A stretch of DNA of 64,000 bases from Fragum whitleyi (lineage: Eukaryota > Mollusca > Bivalvia > Cardiida > Cardiidae). The translations under genes and the position numbers were made by a program. The notes under the pieces were generated by a model. It had not been told where the DNA came from. It was given only the letters and a program-made list of their open reading frames with translations, and searched no databases. The DNA lies in NCBI GenBank assembly GCA_948146395.1, contig OX411559.1:26851208-26915207 (forward strand), written 5' to 3'. Shown here one piece after another: positions 62,460 through 64,000 of the stretch (position 1 is the stretch's first letter; the number at the start of each line of letters is the position of its first letter).

Positions 62460-64000
62460 CACACTGAAAGGGGACTATACGGATAAAATTGATTTTAACA
62501 CGTTTTGTTCTGTCTACCTTAGCAAGAGAATAGTTTTGTACTGGAAGAACTGCACAACTCCTGAAGTCCATTCAGTGTATATGCTGTTCTTAAGGCATCA
62601 GTAGTCCCCTTATTGCGTGACAAGGCATTGGTATTATTTTAAAATTATATGAACTTTTCGTGTTTTCTGGTGATGAATATTTGATTAGATTTATCATAAG
62701 TAGTAGAAAACGTCCGTTTCCCCCTTTTAATTAATAGTTAAAATTGTTATCATCATACCTAAACATGAACAAATTAAATTAAATTAGTGGTATTCAATTA
62801 TTATCATCAATCATTGAAAGGAAAAATTAAAACACATGATTTGTCTTTTGTAAAAAAAAAAAAAAAATAGTGAGTATTTTTTCGTTATACAGCACCTGCC
62901 ACGATGATAAATATAATCAACAAAAATGACAAATAAAACTTATAAATACAATTAAGTTCTATGACTGTGCTCTTTCTAGATAGAATACCAAAATCAAGTG
63001 CAAGGATATATATTACCCAAAACTCGTGTACATTTTTAACAAGTAAATGTTGAGGAAGATTTATTGTTTCAAGGACAACCCTTTAACATATGGCCTGTGG
63101 TTTTATCGCATATGTTAACTGAGACATTCATTTATCAACCCGATCAGTATTAAACAAATACATTCGAAACAGCATTTCCTTTCATTTTTTGTTGATTTTT
63201 TCGAAATAGTTCCAGAGTAAAAGTAAACGGACAGACGGACACCCTCACTGTCGGACGCCGCGGATACCAGGCCATGACTAAAGTTCCGATTGGCTTCGCC
63301 CAATGAAGCTTAAAAATGAATTGACCATTCTAAAAACTTATTCATGAGATGACTGTTGAACTTTTCGCCATTGTATTTTGATCATTTTCATGAAAAGGCG
63401 ACTTCAACGCCGTTACTACAGCTTGATCAAGCTGTAATTACAATGTTTAGGACGCCGTCCCCTAAAAAAGTTCATTATAATTTATGTCCAATACTATACA
63501 TGAATATTTTTACAAATTAATTATGTTTGAATATTTGCGGGGTACCTCATGGCGGATTAAGGGCGCGGGATCAGCGATCCGTCAATAAATACGACCGATC
63601 TGTCGAATTCTGTGCCGACTGAACTGAACTAAGTTTTCTTAGAGATGGTACTAGTTTATCTGTACACCGCCGAGTGCGACATTTCTCCTTCTCTAGCGAC
63701 GATTTAGGTACTGTCGAAAATCATAAAACACTTTTCTTTCACCATCAGTGCTTTTAGTTCTTTGATTTTTCGATAGCATCTTTGCAAGCCAAAGGATGTA
63801 ACGCTGCTTTGTTGTTCCGTTCCTTACAAACGATCACAATGACAAAGTGGAGTTGGCGAATGACCTGAAATGACTTTTCCACTCTAATTCACAGTTCAGT
63901 GGAGACCCTGTTCAGTGACCCAGATACGAGTTAGTAAACAGCTGATATGTAACACAGTCAGTCTGTGTTTGCGTTTAGTTGAATATAGTACTGTGTCAAG
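62460..64000. other. Non-coding end of window
   Basis: No gene supported. 63215-63312 is the tail of a composite repeat (GACAGACGGACACCCTC, then CTTCGCCCAATGAAGCTT hairpin). The last 450 bp are less AT-rich, which might be upstream sequence of a gene beyond the window. I see no exon there. Confidence 0.45.

Overview
This is a stretch of AT-rich metazoan nuclear DNA, most probably from a bivalve mollusc. The genes are split by GT-AG introns, there are no bacterial-type gene rows, and the space between exons is packed with non-autonomous transposable elements. Several dispersed families combine tandem core units of about 160-300 bp, a GGAC/GGAT microsatellite and a short terminal hairpin. That is the layout known from bivalve 'pearl'-type and Helentron-like elements, and it is the main reason for the bivalve call. 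The species cannot be named from the sequence alone.

Layout. 0-2.5 kb: foldback and hairpin elements. 2.5-17.7 kb (+): a nearly complete TTC38 (tetratricopeptide repeat protein 38) gene, with twelve coding exons in continuous phase down to the stop codon. Only the short first exon carrying the ATG is not identified. 18-21 kb: MITE-like elements. 21.2-23.8 kb (-): a GT32-like (DXD, Gly_transf_sug) glycosyltransferase gene whose 3' end is tandemly duplicated. 24-34.8 kb: repeats only, including a Mutator-like element with a 9-bp target duplication. 34.9-37.8 kb: about sixty copies of a 48-bp tandem repeat. 38.1-40.3 kb (+): a broken gene for a P2X7-receptor-C-terminal-like cysteine domain. 41.6-51.5 kb (-): a THAP zinc-finger gene with a Kolobok-like DDE transposase core, also damaged, and interrupted by repeat elements. 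51.6-64 kb: dispersed repeats, SINEs, an inverted block of the 48-bp repeat, and a long (TC)n tract. I recognised no gene there.

The genes do not form a functional cluster. TTC38 and the glycosyltransferase look intact apart from unidentified 5' exons. The P2RX7_C-like and THAP/DDE loci face each other, and each carries point lesions at otherwise conserved positions. Either both are decayed, or the assembly has base errors here; the sequence cannot separate the two.

The most notable structures are: (1) a ~1.08 kb foldback element with its own terminal repeats and a 6-bp target duplication; (2) a Mutator-like element whose termini are mini-satellites; (3) a set of unrelated element bodies that share an AACAAGAG 5' end, an internal tandem unit, a GGAC tract and a 3' hairpin; (4) one MITE family whose right terminus lies 13-17 nt upstream of three different splice acceptors; and (5) a 48-bp repeat present at three places in both orientations.
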